Source: Ruoffia halotolerans (lineage in GTDB: Bacteria; Bacillota; Bacilli; Lactobacillales; Aerococcaceae). From it: 64,000 nt of DNA. Positions 9,269 through 16,888 of the stretch are shown piece by piece. Numbering within the stretch: the stretch's first letter is position 1; every line of letters starts with the position of its first letter. A program made the position numbers and the translations under genes. Under the pieces are notes generated by a model. That model had not been told where the DNA came from. It did no database searches and was given only the letters and a program-made list of their open reading frames with translations. Where the stretch lies: assembly GCF_014049385.1 (NCBI RefSeq), contig NZ_JACAOA010000005.1:47390-111389 (forward strand), in the 5' to 3' direction.

Positions 9269-9297
9269 ATGTTACGCCACTTAAGAAATAAGTGCAA
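9269..9297 (-). promoter_or_regulatory. Candidate promoter of the EIIB gene
   Basis: TTGCAC at 9292-9297, 17-base spacer, TAACAT at 9269-9274 on the minus strand. RNA would start about 30 bases before the ATG at 9231. Confidence 0.5.
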
Positions 9298-9445
9298 CAC
9301 TTTTCATTTAAAACACACAAAAAAATGACTCAGTTTGATGAAATCAATAAAAAGAAATCACTAATTTAGATAATCATTAGTAAAGAATTAATATTTAAGG
9401 TATAATGTTATCTGAACTAACAAGTAAATGGATAGAGGTGAAAAA

Positions 9446-10609
9446 ATGTACTTGAAAACAACATCAAATAATCATTCTGAATTTTACACAATTATGGATG
9501 AGTCTTCCATTTTAAAATCTAAAAAGATAAATAGACGGATGCAAATTCAAAAGAGTGATTCTGAGTTATTTTTCCGTTTTAATCAATCAGTGAGATTAAC
9601 TTCTGATATAGGACTTGCATTAATTGTGTTAACAACAACACCTGAAGATGAGACAAGTTACCAAGAATTTATCTTAACTAATAGTATTGATCTAGTTCCA
9701 GGTGTCTATTTCAACACTCTCGCTATCACAGAAGAATGTAGTATTTTTATGGAACCTCTTGGGAAAGATTCTCCTAAGACAGTTCCTACAGCAAAAAAAA
9801 TTGCGATTCGAAAATACGAACCAAAACTAACAATTGAAAAACTACATACTTTGTTCTATCAAATTAAGATGGCGCCTTTCGAAAGTCTATCAATTCCAGG
9901 TGATTATTACGAACTTATTATTGTTGATCAAGGTGAGTTAATTCATCATGTTGATGATGAGGAATATGTTGCTAAAAAGAATGATTGCTTTATCTATCAA
10001 CCAGGACAAGTAAGAAAACAAAGCGTTACGAAAGATGGAATAACGTCTTATTTATCTATTATATTTGATGCAAAGGGTTTAACTCCTACAGCAACAAATC
10101 AGATCATACACTTAGGTTCTCAAAACACAGCTTTAATTGAACGAATCATTGAATTATCGAATATTACAACCAATGATAGATATACAGATGATGAAGTGTT
10201 ATTAAACTTAAAATTTATTCTACTTAAAATTGTTCAAGGTGAAGCGAATCATACCGAAAAGCCAACCACATCGATGCGTGAAAATTATGAAAGTGAATTA
10301 TTCCAAGCTATGGTCGATTTCCTTGATGCACATGTTGAAGACCAAAACCAAGTGAGTGATTTAGTTGAACATTTCTCATTATCAAGATCAACCATACAAT
10401 CGTTATTTAATAAATATGCAAATACAACACCAAAAAATTATATAAATACCATTCGATTAAACCGAAGTAAACAAATGATTCAAGAAACGCAAATGACCTT
10501 ATCGCAAATAGCGGATTATCTTGGCTATGGTTCGATTCAGTACTTCTCTCGAGCATTTAGTAAGCAATTTGGTTTAAGCCCTTCTAGCTATGCTAAATCA
10601 ATTGTTTGA
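9446..10609 (+). CDS. AraC-family transcriptional regulator
   Basis: A 387-residue regulator. The C-terminal 95 residues form a double helix-turn-helix of the AraC type (FSLSRSTIQSLFNKYANTTPKNYI, then ADYLGYGSIQYFSRAFSKQFGLSP). The middle (about 150-220) looks like a cupin-type sensing domain (ELIIVDQGEL...FIYQPGQ). The first 120 residues are not recognised. The ATG at 9446 has AGAGGTG just upstream, and TATAAT lies at 9401-9406 with a poor -35, typical of an activated or weak promoter. It is divergent from the EIIB gene, which is its most likely target, possibly with a sugar signal. Ligand unknown. Confidence 0.9.
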   Translation: MYLKTTSNNHSEFYTIMDESSILKSKKINRRMQIQKSDSELFFRFNQSVRLTSDIGLALIVLTTTPEDETSYQEFILTNSIDLVPGVYFNTLAITEECSIFMEPLGKDSPKTVPTAKKIAIRKYEPKLTIEKLHTLFYQIKMAPFESLSIPGDYYELIIVDQGELIHHVDDEEYVAKKNDCFIYQPGQVRKQSVTKDGITSYLSIIFDAKGLTPTATNQIIHLGSQNTALIERIIELSNITTNDRYTDDEVLLNLKFILLKIVQGEANHTEKPTTSMRENYESELFQAMVDFLDAHVEDQNQVSDLVEHFSLSRSTIQSLFNKYANTTPKNYINTIRLNRSKQMIQETQMTLSQIADYLGYGSIQYFSRAFSKQFGLSPSSYAKSIV

Positions 10610-10636
10610 ACAAGTTAAACTTGCATTAATAAAAAA

Positions 10637-10679
10637 AATCCACTCCTTAAGTTGTTGACTAACTTTAAAGAGTGGATTT
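10637..10679. terminator. Bidirectional terminator between araC-type gene and nrdH
   Basis: Stem AAAATCCACTC / GAGTGGATTTT with T runs leaving both sides, placed between two convergent genes. Confidence 0.85.
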
Positions 10680-10685
10680 TTTGTA

Positions 10686-10913
10686 TTAAGCTAATTTTGC
10701 TAATAAATCTGGACGGAATCCGTTAAAAGGCTCTTCCCCATCGATTTCAACTACAGGAAGTGATTGAAAGCCTAATGATTTAATATGATTAAGTGCTTCC
10801 TCATCAGCAAACACATCTAGTGTAGAATATTCGACACCTTTATCATCTAAATATTTTTTCGTAAAGTTACATTGCATACAATTTGGTTTTGAATAAACAG
10901 TAATTTTTGACAT
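10686..10913 (-). CDS. nrdH: NrdH-type glutaredoxin-like protein
   Basis: A 75-residue redoxin that reduces class Ib ribonucleotide reductase. The active site CMQC is at residues 12-15, in the NrdH pattern (C-x-Q-C), and the C-terminus has FQSLPVVEIDGE and the GFRPD segment typical of NrdH. I start at the ATG at 10913, with AGAAGG upstream; earlier codons in the frame lie upstream of any site. The partner nrdE and nrdF are not in this window. Tandem NrdR-like boxes overlap the promoter, which supports a role in dNTP synthesis. Confidence 0.92.
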   Translation of the reverse strand: MSKITVYSKPNCMQCNFTKKYLDDKGVEYSTLDVFADEEALNHIKSLGFQSLPVVEIDGEEPFNGFRPDLLAKLA

Positions 10914-10947
10914 GGATATGACCTTCTTTCTTTTAACTAATAAACTC

Positions 10948-11018
10948 ATCATACTTTATAACTAAACAAAAAACAACTACATATTGATTGCTTTGTTAAT
11001 TTCGACACAATATATAGT
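10948..11018 (-). promoter_or_regulatory. nrdH promoter with tandem NrdR boxes
   Basis: Promoter TTGTTT (10971-10976), 17-base spacer, TATGAT (10948-10953) on the minus strand. Box 1 at 11005-11018, read on the plus strand, ACACAATATATAGT, matches the NrdR consensus ACACWATATMTTGT at 13 of 14 positions. Box 2 at 10974-10987 matches at 10 of 14 and overlaps the -35. The boxes are exactly 31 bases apart, the usual three-turn spacing for NrdR. Confidence 0.7.
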
Positions 11019-11047
11019 TATTTTTCGCAATGATGATGACACTGAAA

Positions 11048-11944
11048 CTAATTCATTATAAATGGATATACGGCTTCATGGTGTCCGACATAATCCGTAA
11101 AATATAATTTAAAATTATATTTATTCTGATAAGTTTGGACTAATTTGTATAATTCGTCTTCTTGGCCTTTTTCTTTTATTTCACTGAACTGACCAATAAC
11201 TACAAACTTCATTCTATCCAAAATATTCAATAAATCAAGTTGTGAAAAGTAGCTGCGCATTTTATTAATATCACCAGATAGACCTTCAAGTAGTAATCCA
11301 TCAGCATTATCAAGATTAAAATAAGGTGTCCCAGCTAATTTTAAATAGCATCGGATATTTCCACCAATAATAATTGCACTTTCATCTAATTTGTTTGGTG
11401 TTGTACTTCCTCTATTGATCCGTTCATTATTAAATAGCACACGTTTAAAACTATCTTTTGCAATGCCTGATTTGTCTTTGACAATATTAGTTGCTAAAAA
11501 GTTTACAGCTTTAACGTTTGTTTTTAATAATAATGCATTAATAATCACTGTATTATCACTATAACCTAAATAAAATTTATCAGAGATAGATTCAATTGCT
11601 CGCCAATCATCTTCAGTAAATTGGTTTAATACTTCTAACGCTAAGTCTCCTCCTGATAAGTCGAAAATAGCTTTGATATTAGGATCTATCAAGGCATTGT
11701 ATAATTCTTCTTTTCGGTAAGTAGCGTCATGTGTTTCATTATTAATCGGATCTATGTATATAGTAGGGCTTATATTAACTTTAAGATTAAATTCATTAAC
11801 CAAACAATCATATAAAGATGTTATCTTTAATCTTACTTGTTCATCTAAGTCTAGTCCGTTTGAACAGCCAAGCAAGATGACTTCATCATCAGAATTCAGG
11901 TGCATATTATCATCACTTTCTATATCAAGTTTTTTAAGAAGCAT
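11048..11944 (-). CDS. S66-family serine peptidase (LD-carboxypeptidase / MccF-like)
   Basis: About 298 residues of the S66 fold. Visible are the oxyanion region IFDLSGGDLALEVL, the nucleophile elbow LGYSDNT (Ser), and candidate Glu (LLEGLSG) and His (VGHHEAVYPF) of the Ser-Glu-His triad. S66 enzymes either trim murein tetrapeptides (LdcA) or cleave microcin C-like peptidyl nucleotides (MccF); the SGGD pattern leans to the MccF/YocD side. The ATG at 11944 overlaps the transporter ATPase stop by 11 bases, so translation is probably coupled; the ATG at 11905 is an alternative. It is the last gene of a Trp-controlled operon. Substrate unknown. Confidence 0.82.
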   Translation of the reverse strand: MLLKKLDIESDDNMHLNSDDEVILLGCSNGLDLDEQVRLKITSLYDCLVNEFNLKVNISPTIYIDPINNETHDATYRKEELYNALIDPNIKAIFDLSGGDLALEVLNQFTEDDWRAIESISDKFYLGYSDNTVIINALLLKTNVKAVNFLATNIVKDKSGIAKDSFKRVLFNNERINRGSTTPNKLDESAIIIGGNIRCYLKLAGTPYFNLDNADGLLLEGLSGDINKMRSYFSQLDLLNILDRMKFVVIGQFSEIKEKGQEDELYKLVQTYQNKYNFKLYFTDYVGHHEAVYPFIMN

Positions 11945-12725
11945 TTGCCTCAATCTCTACTAATTTTTCCATAAGTTCGTGCAAATGTCCAATTTCTAAA
12001 CTAGAAATTTCTTCTTTGCTATAAACATTCGCAATTTTTCCTTGATGGAGGACAACAATTCGGTCACCATATTTAATTGCGTCTTGCATATGGTGGGTAA
12101 TCATTAAAGTAGTTAAATTATTTTCTGTTACCATTTTGTGTGTCATTTCCATGACTTGTTTAGCAGTACGTGGATCTAACGCTGATGTATGCTCATCTAA
12201 TAATAATAGTTGTGGCTTTTGAATCGTTGCCATTACTAAAGAGATGGTTTGTCTCTGTCCACCAGATAAATATTCTATGGGCAAGTCTAAGCGCTTCTCT
12301 AAATCTAAATTAAACTGAGAAATATACTCTGCCATTTCAGCTTTATTTTCAGCATTTAATGATAAAGACAAACCTCGTTTTTTACCACGTTTACTTGCTA
12401 ACATTAGATTCTCAAATACAGACATTCGAGGAGCCGTCCCCATACTTGGATTTTGAAACACTCTTGCTACAATACTAGCACGTTTTATTTGAGGGATTTT
12501 TGTAATATCCGTATTATTTAATAAGATACTTCCTTCATCGGGTTCGATATACCCTGTAAGAGTATTAAATAACGTGGACTTCCCTGCTCCGTTTGTTCCT
12601 ATTATAGCAATAATTTCACCTTGTTTTATAGAGAGAGTAATATCTTCTAACCCTTTGACAATATCTCCAGTTCTTCTTTGAAAAACTTTGGATACATGGT
12701 TTAATTCTAAATAATTTTCTGTCAT
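11934..12725 (-). CDS. trpZ: ABC transporter ATPase, TrpZ-type
   Basis: A 263-residue ABC ATPase with Walker A (GTNGAGKST), signature LSGGQRQ, Walker B (LLLLDEHTSALDP) and the switch His in MITHH. It powers import with the permease and binding protein encoded just upstream. It starts 16 bases after the permease. The set matches the TrpXYZ-like importers annotated in streptococci and relatives, and the Trp codons in the operon leader support tryptophan or a related compound as substrate. The gene name is given by operon context, not by a direct substrate test. Confidence 0.85.
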   Translation of the reverse strand: MTENYLELNHVSKVFQRRTGDIVKGLEDITLSIKQGEIIAIIGTNGAGKSTLFNTLTGYIEPDEGSILLNNTDITKIPQIKRASIVARVFQNPSMGTAPRMSVFENLMLASKRGKKRGLSLSLNAENKAEMAEYISQFNLDLEKRLDLPIEYLSGGQRQTISLVMATIQKPQLLLLDEHTSALDPRTAKQVMEMTHKMVTENNLTTLMITHHMQDAIKYGDRIVVLHQGKIANVYSKEEISSLEIGHLHELMEKLVEIEANAS

Positions 12726-12741
12726 GATTACACTCTTCTTC

Positions 12742-13632
12742 CTATAATTTCCCTAGTTTTGCTTTATTTAAACCCATTTTCTTAGAAATAGCTGGTAATG
12801 CTAGGAATATAGCTAATACTAAGGCTGAGATTAATCTAAAGTCGTTTGGATTAAAACCTAATTGAAGTACAAATACAATAATTAAGCGATAAATCACAGA
12901 TCCAACAACAATTGAAATAAAACGCCCAGATAATTTCATTTGTTTTCTAAAGATAACTTCTCCAATAACAATTGAAGACATAGCAACCACCACGGTTCCT
13001 GTCCCCATTTGAACATCTGAGAACCCATTGTCTTGGGCAACTAATGCTCCACTTAGTGCAATAAAACCATTGGCAAACATTAATGCTAGACGTTTCATTG
13101 TATTTGTTTTAATTCCAAAAGAAGCAGCCATAATTTCATTATCACCGGTTGCAATAATCGCTTGACCTAAATCTGTCTTAAATAAATAAGTCATAAAAAA
13201 GATAACAAGTAAAACAACAATTAAGCCAACAATAGCTCTTTGATATTGGACACTTTCAACAAATTCACTTAAGTAACTATAAATCGTATTAAAACCACGT
13301 AAGCTTAGGTTTGGACTCCCCATAACACGTAAATTTATCGAATAAAACCCAGTTAGGGAAATGATACTAGCCAGTAAAGCAGGAATGTCAAAATACGTAG
13401 TTAATATTCCTGTTACTAAACCAGCTAACATTCCAGTAATAATAGAAGCAAAAGTGGCGATAATTGGGTTAACACCCATTGTAATTAATGTAACTGCCGA
13501 AGCAGCACCTAAAGTGAATGATGCTTCACTGGTTAAATCGGCAAAGCGTAAGATTCTGAAACTAATGTATAGTCCCAATCCCATAATTCCCCATAAGATT
13601 CCTTGGTAAACTGCACTAAAATAAATACTCAT
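12742..13632 (-). CDS. trpY: ABC transporter permease, TrpY-type
   Basis: A 296-residue integral membrane protein with about eight to nine hydrophobic spans, of the branched-chain/BPD_transp_2 permease type. It sits between the binding protein (9 bases upstream) and the ATPase (16 bases downstream), forming one importer. The GDNEIMAASFGI segment near residue 185 resembles the cytoplasmic coupling loop of this permease type. Substrate is inferred to be tryptophan from the Trp-rich leader peptide of the operon. Confidence 0.87.
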   Translation of the reverse strand: MSIYFSAVYQGILWGIMGLGLYISFRILRFADLTSEASFTLGAASAVTLITMGVNPIIATFASIITGMLAGLVTGILTTYFDIPALLASIISLTGFYSINLRVMGSPNLSLRGFNTIYSYLSEFVESVQYQRAIVGLIVVLLVIFFMTYLFKTDLGQAIIATGDNEIMAASFGIKTNTMKRLALMFANGFIALSGALVAQDNGFSDVQMGTGTVVVAMSSIVIGEVIFRKQMKLSGRFISIVVGSVIYRLIIVFVLQLGFNPNDFRLISALVLAIFLALPAISKKMGLNKAKLGKL

Positions 13633-13640
13633 ACTAACAA

Positions 13641-14642
13641 CTACTCCTCACCTAAACGGTCCTTAATATCCATCACTTCAGAAGTAAGTTTTTCTGGCAC
13701 TTCAATACCTAAACGATCTGCTGTTTCAAAGTTAATCACAGGTTGTAATTCTTCTAAAAACTGAACCGGTGTTTCTCCTGGATTAGCACCATCGATAATT
13801 TCTTTAGCAACATCGGCTGCTAATAATCCAATATCTTTTTGATTAATTGCAACAGCTGATAATGCCCCTTGTCCTACCATCACGTCAACCGTTGTAAAAA
13901 CTGGAATACCTGTTGCATCTGTAGCATCTAATAATGTTTCAAAGGCACTTGCAATGGTGTTATCTGATCCAACATAAATCGCATCAACTTCATTAGCTAA
14001 AGTTTGAGCCACTAATTGCATGTCCATAGTTGAAGCTATTCCTTCAATTTGAACTTCTAAGCCCATTTCTTCAGCAACTGCTGCTGCTTGTTCAGTTTCT
14101 GCCAATGAATTATCTTCACTTGTTGTATAAATCATTCCAACTTTTTGAACATGTGGTTGTAATTGTAATAATAATTCAAATTGATCTTCATAAGGTACAG
14201 CATCACTAGCACCTGTAATGTTTTCACCTGGGTTCTCTAAATCATCAATAATTCCTGCTGAAGCAGGATCAGTGACTCCTGCCATAATTATAGGAATATC
14301 TGATGTGGCATTTTGAAATGCTTGCGCTACCGGTGTCGTAATGGCGAAAATCATATCAGGTTCTTCAGCAACGACACTTTGAGCAATCGTTGAGAGGATG
14401 TTTAAATCTCCTTCAGCGTTTTGGTAATTAATTGTTAAATTTTCTCCTTCAGTGTACCCATGTTCCGTTAGACCATCATAAACTCCTTGACGGATATCAT
14501 CGAGTGAACTATGTGTAACTAATTGAACAACTGCAACATCTAGTGATTCTTCTTGAGCGAAAACCTCTTTTGTTGTCTTACTAGATACAATTACTAATGC
14601 CAGTGCAACCATTGCTAAGATAAGTTTTTGTAATTTTTTCAT
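13641..14642 (-). CDS. trpX: ABC substrate-binding protein, TrpX-type, no lipobox
   Basis: A 333-residue member of the ABC_sub_bind (TrpX) family: DVAVVQLVTHSSLDDIRQGVYDGL, the AQAFQNAT region, PVVFTTV-like PVFTTVDVMV and QKDIGLLAADVA segments are typical. The N-terminus is a signal sequence (hydrophobic to about residue 20) ending at VFA-QEE near residue 29. There is no Cys, so it is not a standard lipoprotein, which is unusual for a Gram-positive binding protein. The ATG at 14642 has AAAAAAGGAG upstream, following the second of two tandem attenuators. Tryptophan is the likely ligand by context. Confidence 0.87.
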   Translation of the reverse strand: MKKLQKLILAMVALALVIVSSKTTKEVFAQEESLDVAVVQLVTHSSLDDIRQGVYDGLTEHGYTEGENLTINYQNAEGDLNILSTIAQSVVAEEPDMIFAITTPVAQAFQNATSDIPIIMAGVTDPASAGIIDDLENPGENITGASDAVPYEDQFELLLQLQPHVQKVGMIYTTSEDNSLAETEQAAAVAEEMGLEVQIEGIASTMDMQLVAQTLANEVDAIYVGSDNTIASAFETLLDATDATGIPVFTTVDVMVGQGALSAVAINQKDIGLLAADVAKEIIDGANPGETPVQFLEELQPVINFETADRLGIEVPEKLTSEVMDIKDRLGEE

Positions 14643-14663
14643 TTTTATTCTCCTTTTTTAAAT

Positions 14664-14812
14664 AAAAAACAGCCGACACATACAATCTATGTGTCAGCTT
14701 AATAAAGCATAAAAAAAGACCACATAGATTGTAAGACTACAAACTCTATGTGGTAAACTGGATTAAGAGCCACATAGATACAGTTTCAGTTAAATTCAAA
14801 CTGGGCTGTATC
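14664..14812 (-). promoter_or_regulatory. Trp-responsive tandem attenuator
   Basis: Minus-strand leader RNA with mutually exclusive hairpins. P1: GATACAG 14806-14812 with CTGTATC 14777-14783. P2 (antiterminator): CTATGTGG 14770-14777 with CCACATAG 14746-14753. P3 (terminator 1): CCACATAGA 14745-14753 with TCTATGTGG 14720-14728, then seven T to 14711. P4: TACAATCTATGTG 14721-14733 with CACATAGATTGTA 14681-14693, 13 perfect pairs. P5 (terminator 2): 14688-14699 with 14671-14682, then GTTTTTT. P4 would break both terminators. This matches ribosome-mediated attenuation driven by the leader peptide upstream; the exact switching logic is inferred. Confidence 0.85.
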
Positions 14813-14838
14813 CATGGAACGGATTCCAAGTCTACAAC

Positions 14839-14901
14839 CTATCTACGCCAGCTTTGCCAGATTAAATTAATTTTGTTGTTAACTTGGTTCGTCATATTCA
14901 T
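14839..14901 (-). CDS. Trp leader peptide
   Basis: A 20-codon open frame too short for usual gene calls. It starts with ATG at 14901 behind AAAGGGG and ends with TAG at 14839. Its last residues read W-Q-S-W-R-R: two Trp codons at positions 15 and 18, highly enriched for so short a peptide. It lies about 20 bases after the predicted RNA start and just before the tandem attenuator of the TrpXYZ operon. A ribosome stalled at these codons when Trp-tRNA is scarce would change the folding downstream. The Asn-rich front half is unremarkable. Confidence 0.85.
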   Translation of the reverse strand: MNMTNQVNNKINLIWQSWRR

Positions 14902-14927
14902 TGGCCCCTTTCTTATTTGTTAATACA

Positions 14928-14956
14928 ATAATACAACCTCGTTAAATATATGTCAA
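14928..14956 (-). promoter_or_regulatory. Promoter of the Trp transporter operon
   Basis: TTGACA at 14951-14956, 17-base spacer, TATTAT at 14928-14933 on the minus strand. A near-consensus promoter, so control is probably after initiation, by the attenuator. Confidence 0.85.
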
Positions 14957-15080
14957 CCATTTCTATTCTTTTTTTAATCTCTTTTTAATAATCGGCTACG
15001 TTTTGATAATTAGTAATTTCAGCCTATTTAATGTACAATAATAGTCTAGTAAAATCATGTGATTAAAGGAGGTTTGGTTG

Positions 15081-16787
15081 ATGTCATTTGATGGCTTTTA
15101 TACACACAAAATAACAGAAGAGCTAACTTCCAAACTAAAAAATGGACGCATACACAAAATTTATCAACCGTTTGAACAAGAATTACAATTTGTTATACGA
15201 GCAAATCGTACCAATTACCGACTCGATGCTTCGATCCATCCAATCTACTATCGCCTGCACTTAACTGAGGTAAAAGCAAATAACCCACAGCAAGCGCCAA
15301 TGTTTTGCATGCTGTTAAGAAAACATCTGGAAAATGCAACAGTATTGGATATTCGTCAATATGAAAATGACCGAATCATCACATTTGAATTAAGTGGCCG
15401 GGATGAATTAGGTGATTTACAAAGTTATTTACTTATCTTTGAATTAATGGGTCGCCACAGTAATATTATATTAGTTAATCCCGTTACGAATAAAATTATT
15501 GATTGTATTAAACATATTCCACCAAGTATGAATAGTTTTAGAAGTTTACAACCAGGTACAGAATATATCCTACCACCTAAAAATGAAAATCAAGAAAATA
15601 TCTTGACACTGAGTGATACTCAATTAAACGAATTCGCAACTGAAAACCAAGAATTACTTGCAACTGGTAAAGCATCTAAAGTAATTCAAGGAATGTCAGG
15701 TCTTGCGAGTAAACAAATTACCGCGTGGATAAATGACGACCAGCTAACAGCTTATCAAGCCTTAGAAAAGTACTTACATGAGCTAAAGACAGGTCAACCC
15801 GTTATATTTAGAACTGATAACCAAATGAAATTTTACGCGATGGATCTACCCTATATTGAAGGTGAACGAGATTATTATGAATCATTAAGTGAATCACTGG
15901 ATGTCTTCTATAATCAAAAGGTGCGTTTAGATCGAGTTAAGCAATTATCTGGTGATTTAATTCAAAGAATCAAACAAATCATTGAGAAAAATTATCATAA
16001 ATTAGAAAACTTAGAAAAAGATAGACAAGTCGCCCAAGATGCGGATGTTTATCGTCTAAAAGGTGAATTAATCAATGCCTTTTCGTATCAAATCGAAAAA
16101 GGTCAATCATCTACTGTTGTAGCTAATTATTACGATAACAATGAACCTTATACCATTGAATTAAATCCAAGAAAAACACCATCTGAGAATAGTCAAGCAT
16201 ATTTCAAACGCTATACCAAATATCGTGACTCGTTACGCTTTATTGAAAAACAAGAAAAATTAGCCCAGCAAGAAATAGAATATTTAAATTCAGTTCTTGT
16301 ACAGCTTGAACAAGCAGAAATTGAAGACATTGAAGATATTAAAGCCGAGTTAATTCGAGAGGGTTATGGCGGAAAACGTAATAAATCTGATAAAAAACGA
16401 GCTAAATCAAAATCTAAACCGCGTCGCTACAAATCAAGCGACGGTGTAATGATTTATGTTGGCCGTAATAACCAACAAAATGATGAATTAAGTATGCGTA
16501 AAGCAAGTAAAAATCATTGGTGGTTACATACTAAAGATATTCCTGGTGCCCATGTGATTGTTGAATCAGACAAACCAAGTGATCAAACGATGACAGAGGC
16601 AGCTGAGATAGCCGCTTACTATTCTAAATCACATAATTCTGCAAATGTACCTGTTGATACCGTTCAAGTGAAGCACTTACGTAAACCCAATGGTGCTAAA
16701 CCTGGCTATGTCATTTACGAAGGTCAAAATACACTGTTTGTCACACCCGTTGAGAAAAAAATTAACGAATTAAAAATAAACGATTAA
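15081..16787 (+). CDS. rqcH: RqcH / NFACT-family ribosome quality control protein
   Basis: A 568-residue NFACT protein, long named fibronectin-binding protein FbpA/YloA. In bacteria RqcH binds stalled 50S-peptidyl-tRNA and adds alanine tails to mark the chain for degradation. Domains: NFACT-N with the MSFDGFYTHKITEEL start and the ELMGRHSNIIL segment, a coiled-coil middle (about 290-430), and NFACT-R near 440-540 with KASKNHWWLHTKDIPGAH. No signal peptide or LPXTG is present, in keeping with a cytoplasmic role. The ATG at 15081 has AAAGGAGG upstream. Single-gene unit, divergent from the Trp operon and ending at a strong terminator. Confidence 0.95.
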   Translation: MSFDGFYTHKITEELTSKLKNGRIHKIYQPFEQELQFVIRANRTNYRLDASIHPIYYRLHLTEVKANNPQQAPMFCMLLRKHLENATVLDIRQYENDRIITFELSGRDELGDLQSYLLIFELMGRHSNIILVNPVTNKIIDCIKHIPPSMNSFRSLQPGTEYILPPKNENQENILTLSDTQLNEFATENQELLATGKASKVIQGMSGLASKQITAWINDDQLTAYQALEKYLHELKTGQPVIFRTDNQMKFYAMDLPYIEGERDYYESLSESLDVFYNQKVRLDRVKQLSGDLIQRIKQIIEKNYHKLENLEKDRQVAQDADVYRLKGELINAFSYQIEKGQSSTVVANYYDNNEPYTIELNPRKTPSENSQAYFKRYTKYRDSLRFIEKQEKLAQQEIEYLNSVLVQLEQAEIEDIEDIKAELIREGYGGKRNKSDKKRAKSKSKPRRYKSSDGVMIYVGRNNQQNDELSMRKASKNHWWLHTKDIPGAHVIVESDKPSDQTMTEAAEIAAYYSKSHNSANVPVDTVQVKHLRKPNGAKPGYVIYEGQNTLFVTPVEKKINELKIND

Positions 16788-16795
16788 TCGAAAAA

Positions 16796-16835
16796 ACAAC
16801 CCACTGTCTAGTTTTCGAACTAGGTAGCGGGTTGT
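16796..16835. terminator. Bidirectional terminator, rqcH / ppaC
   Basis: Stem ACAACCC.CT.CTAGTT / AACTAG..GGGTTGT with T-rich tails on both sides, between convergent genes. Confidence 0.9.
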
Positions 16836-16888
16836 TTTTTATTTTTCATTTAAAATCTGGTAAATAAATCTTTACCAGCTTCATTTGC

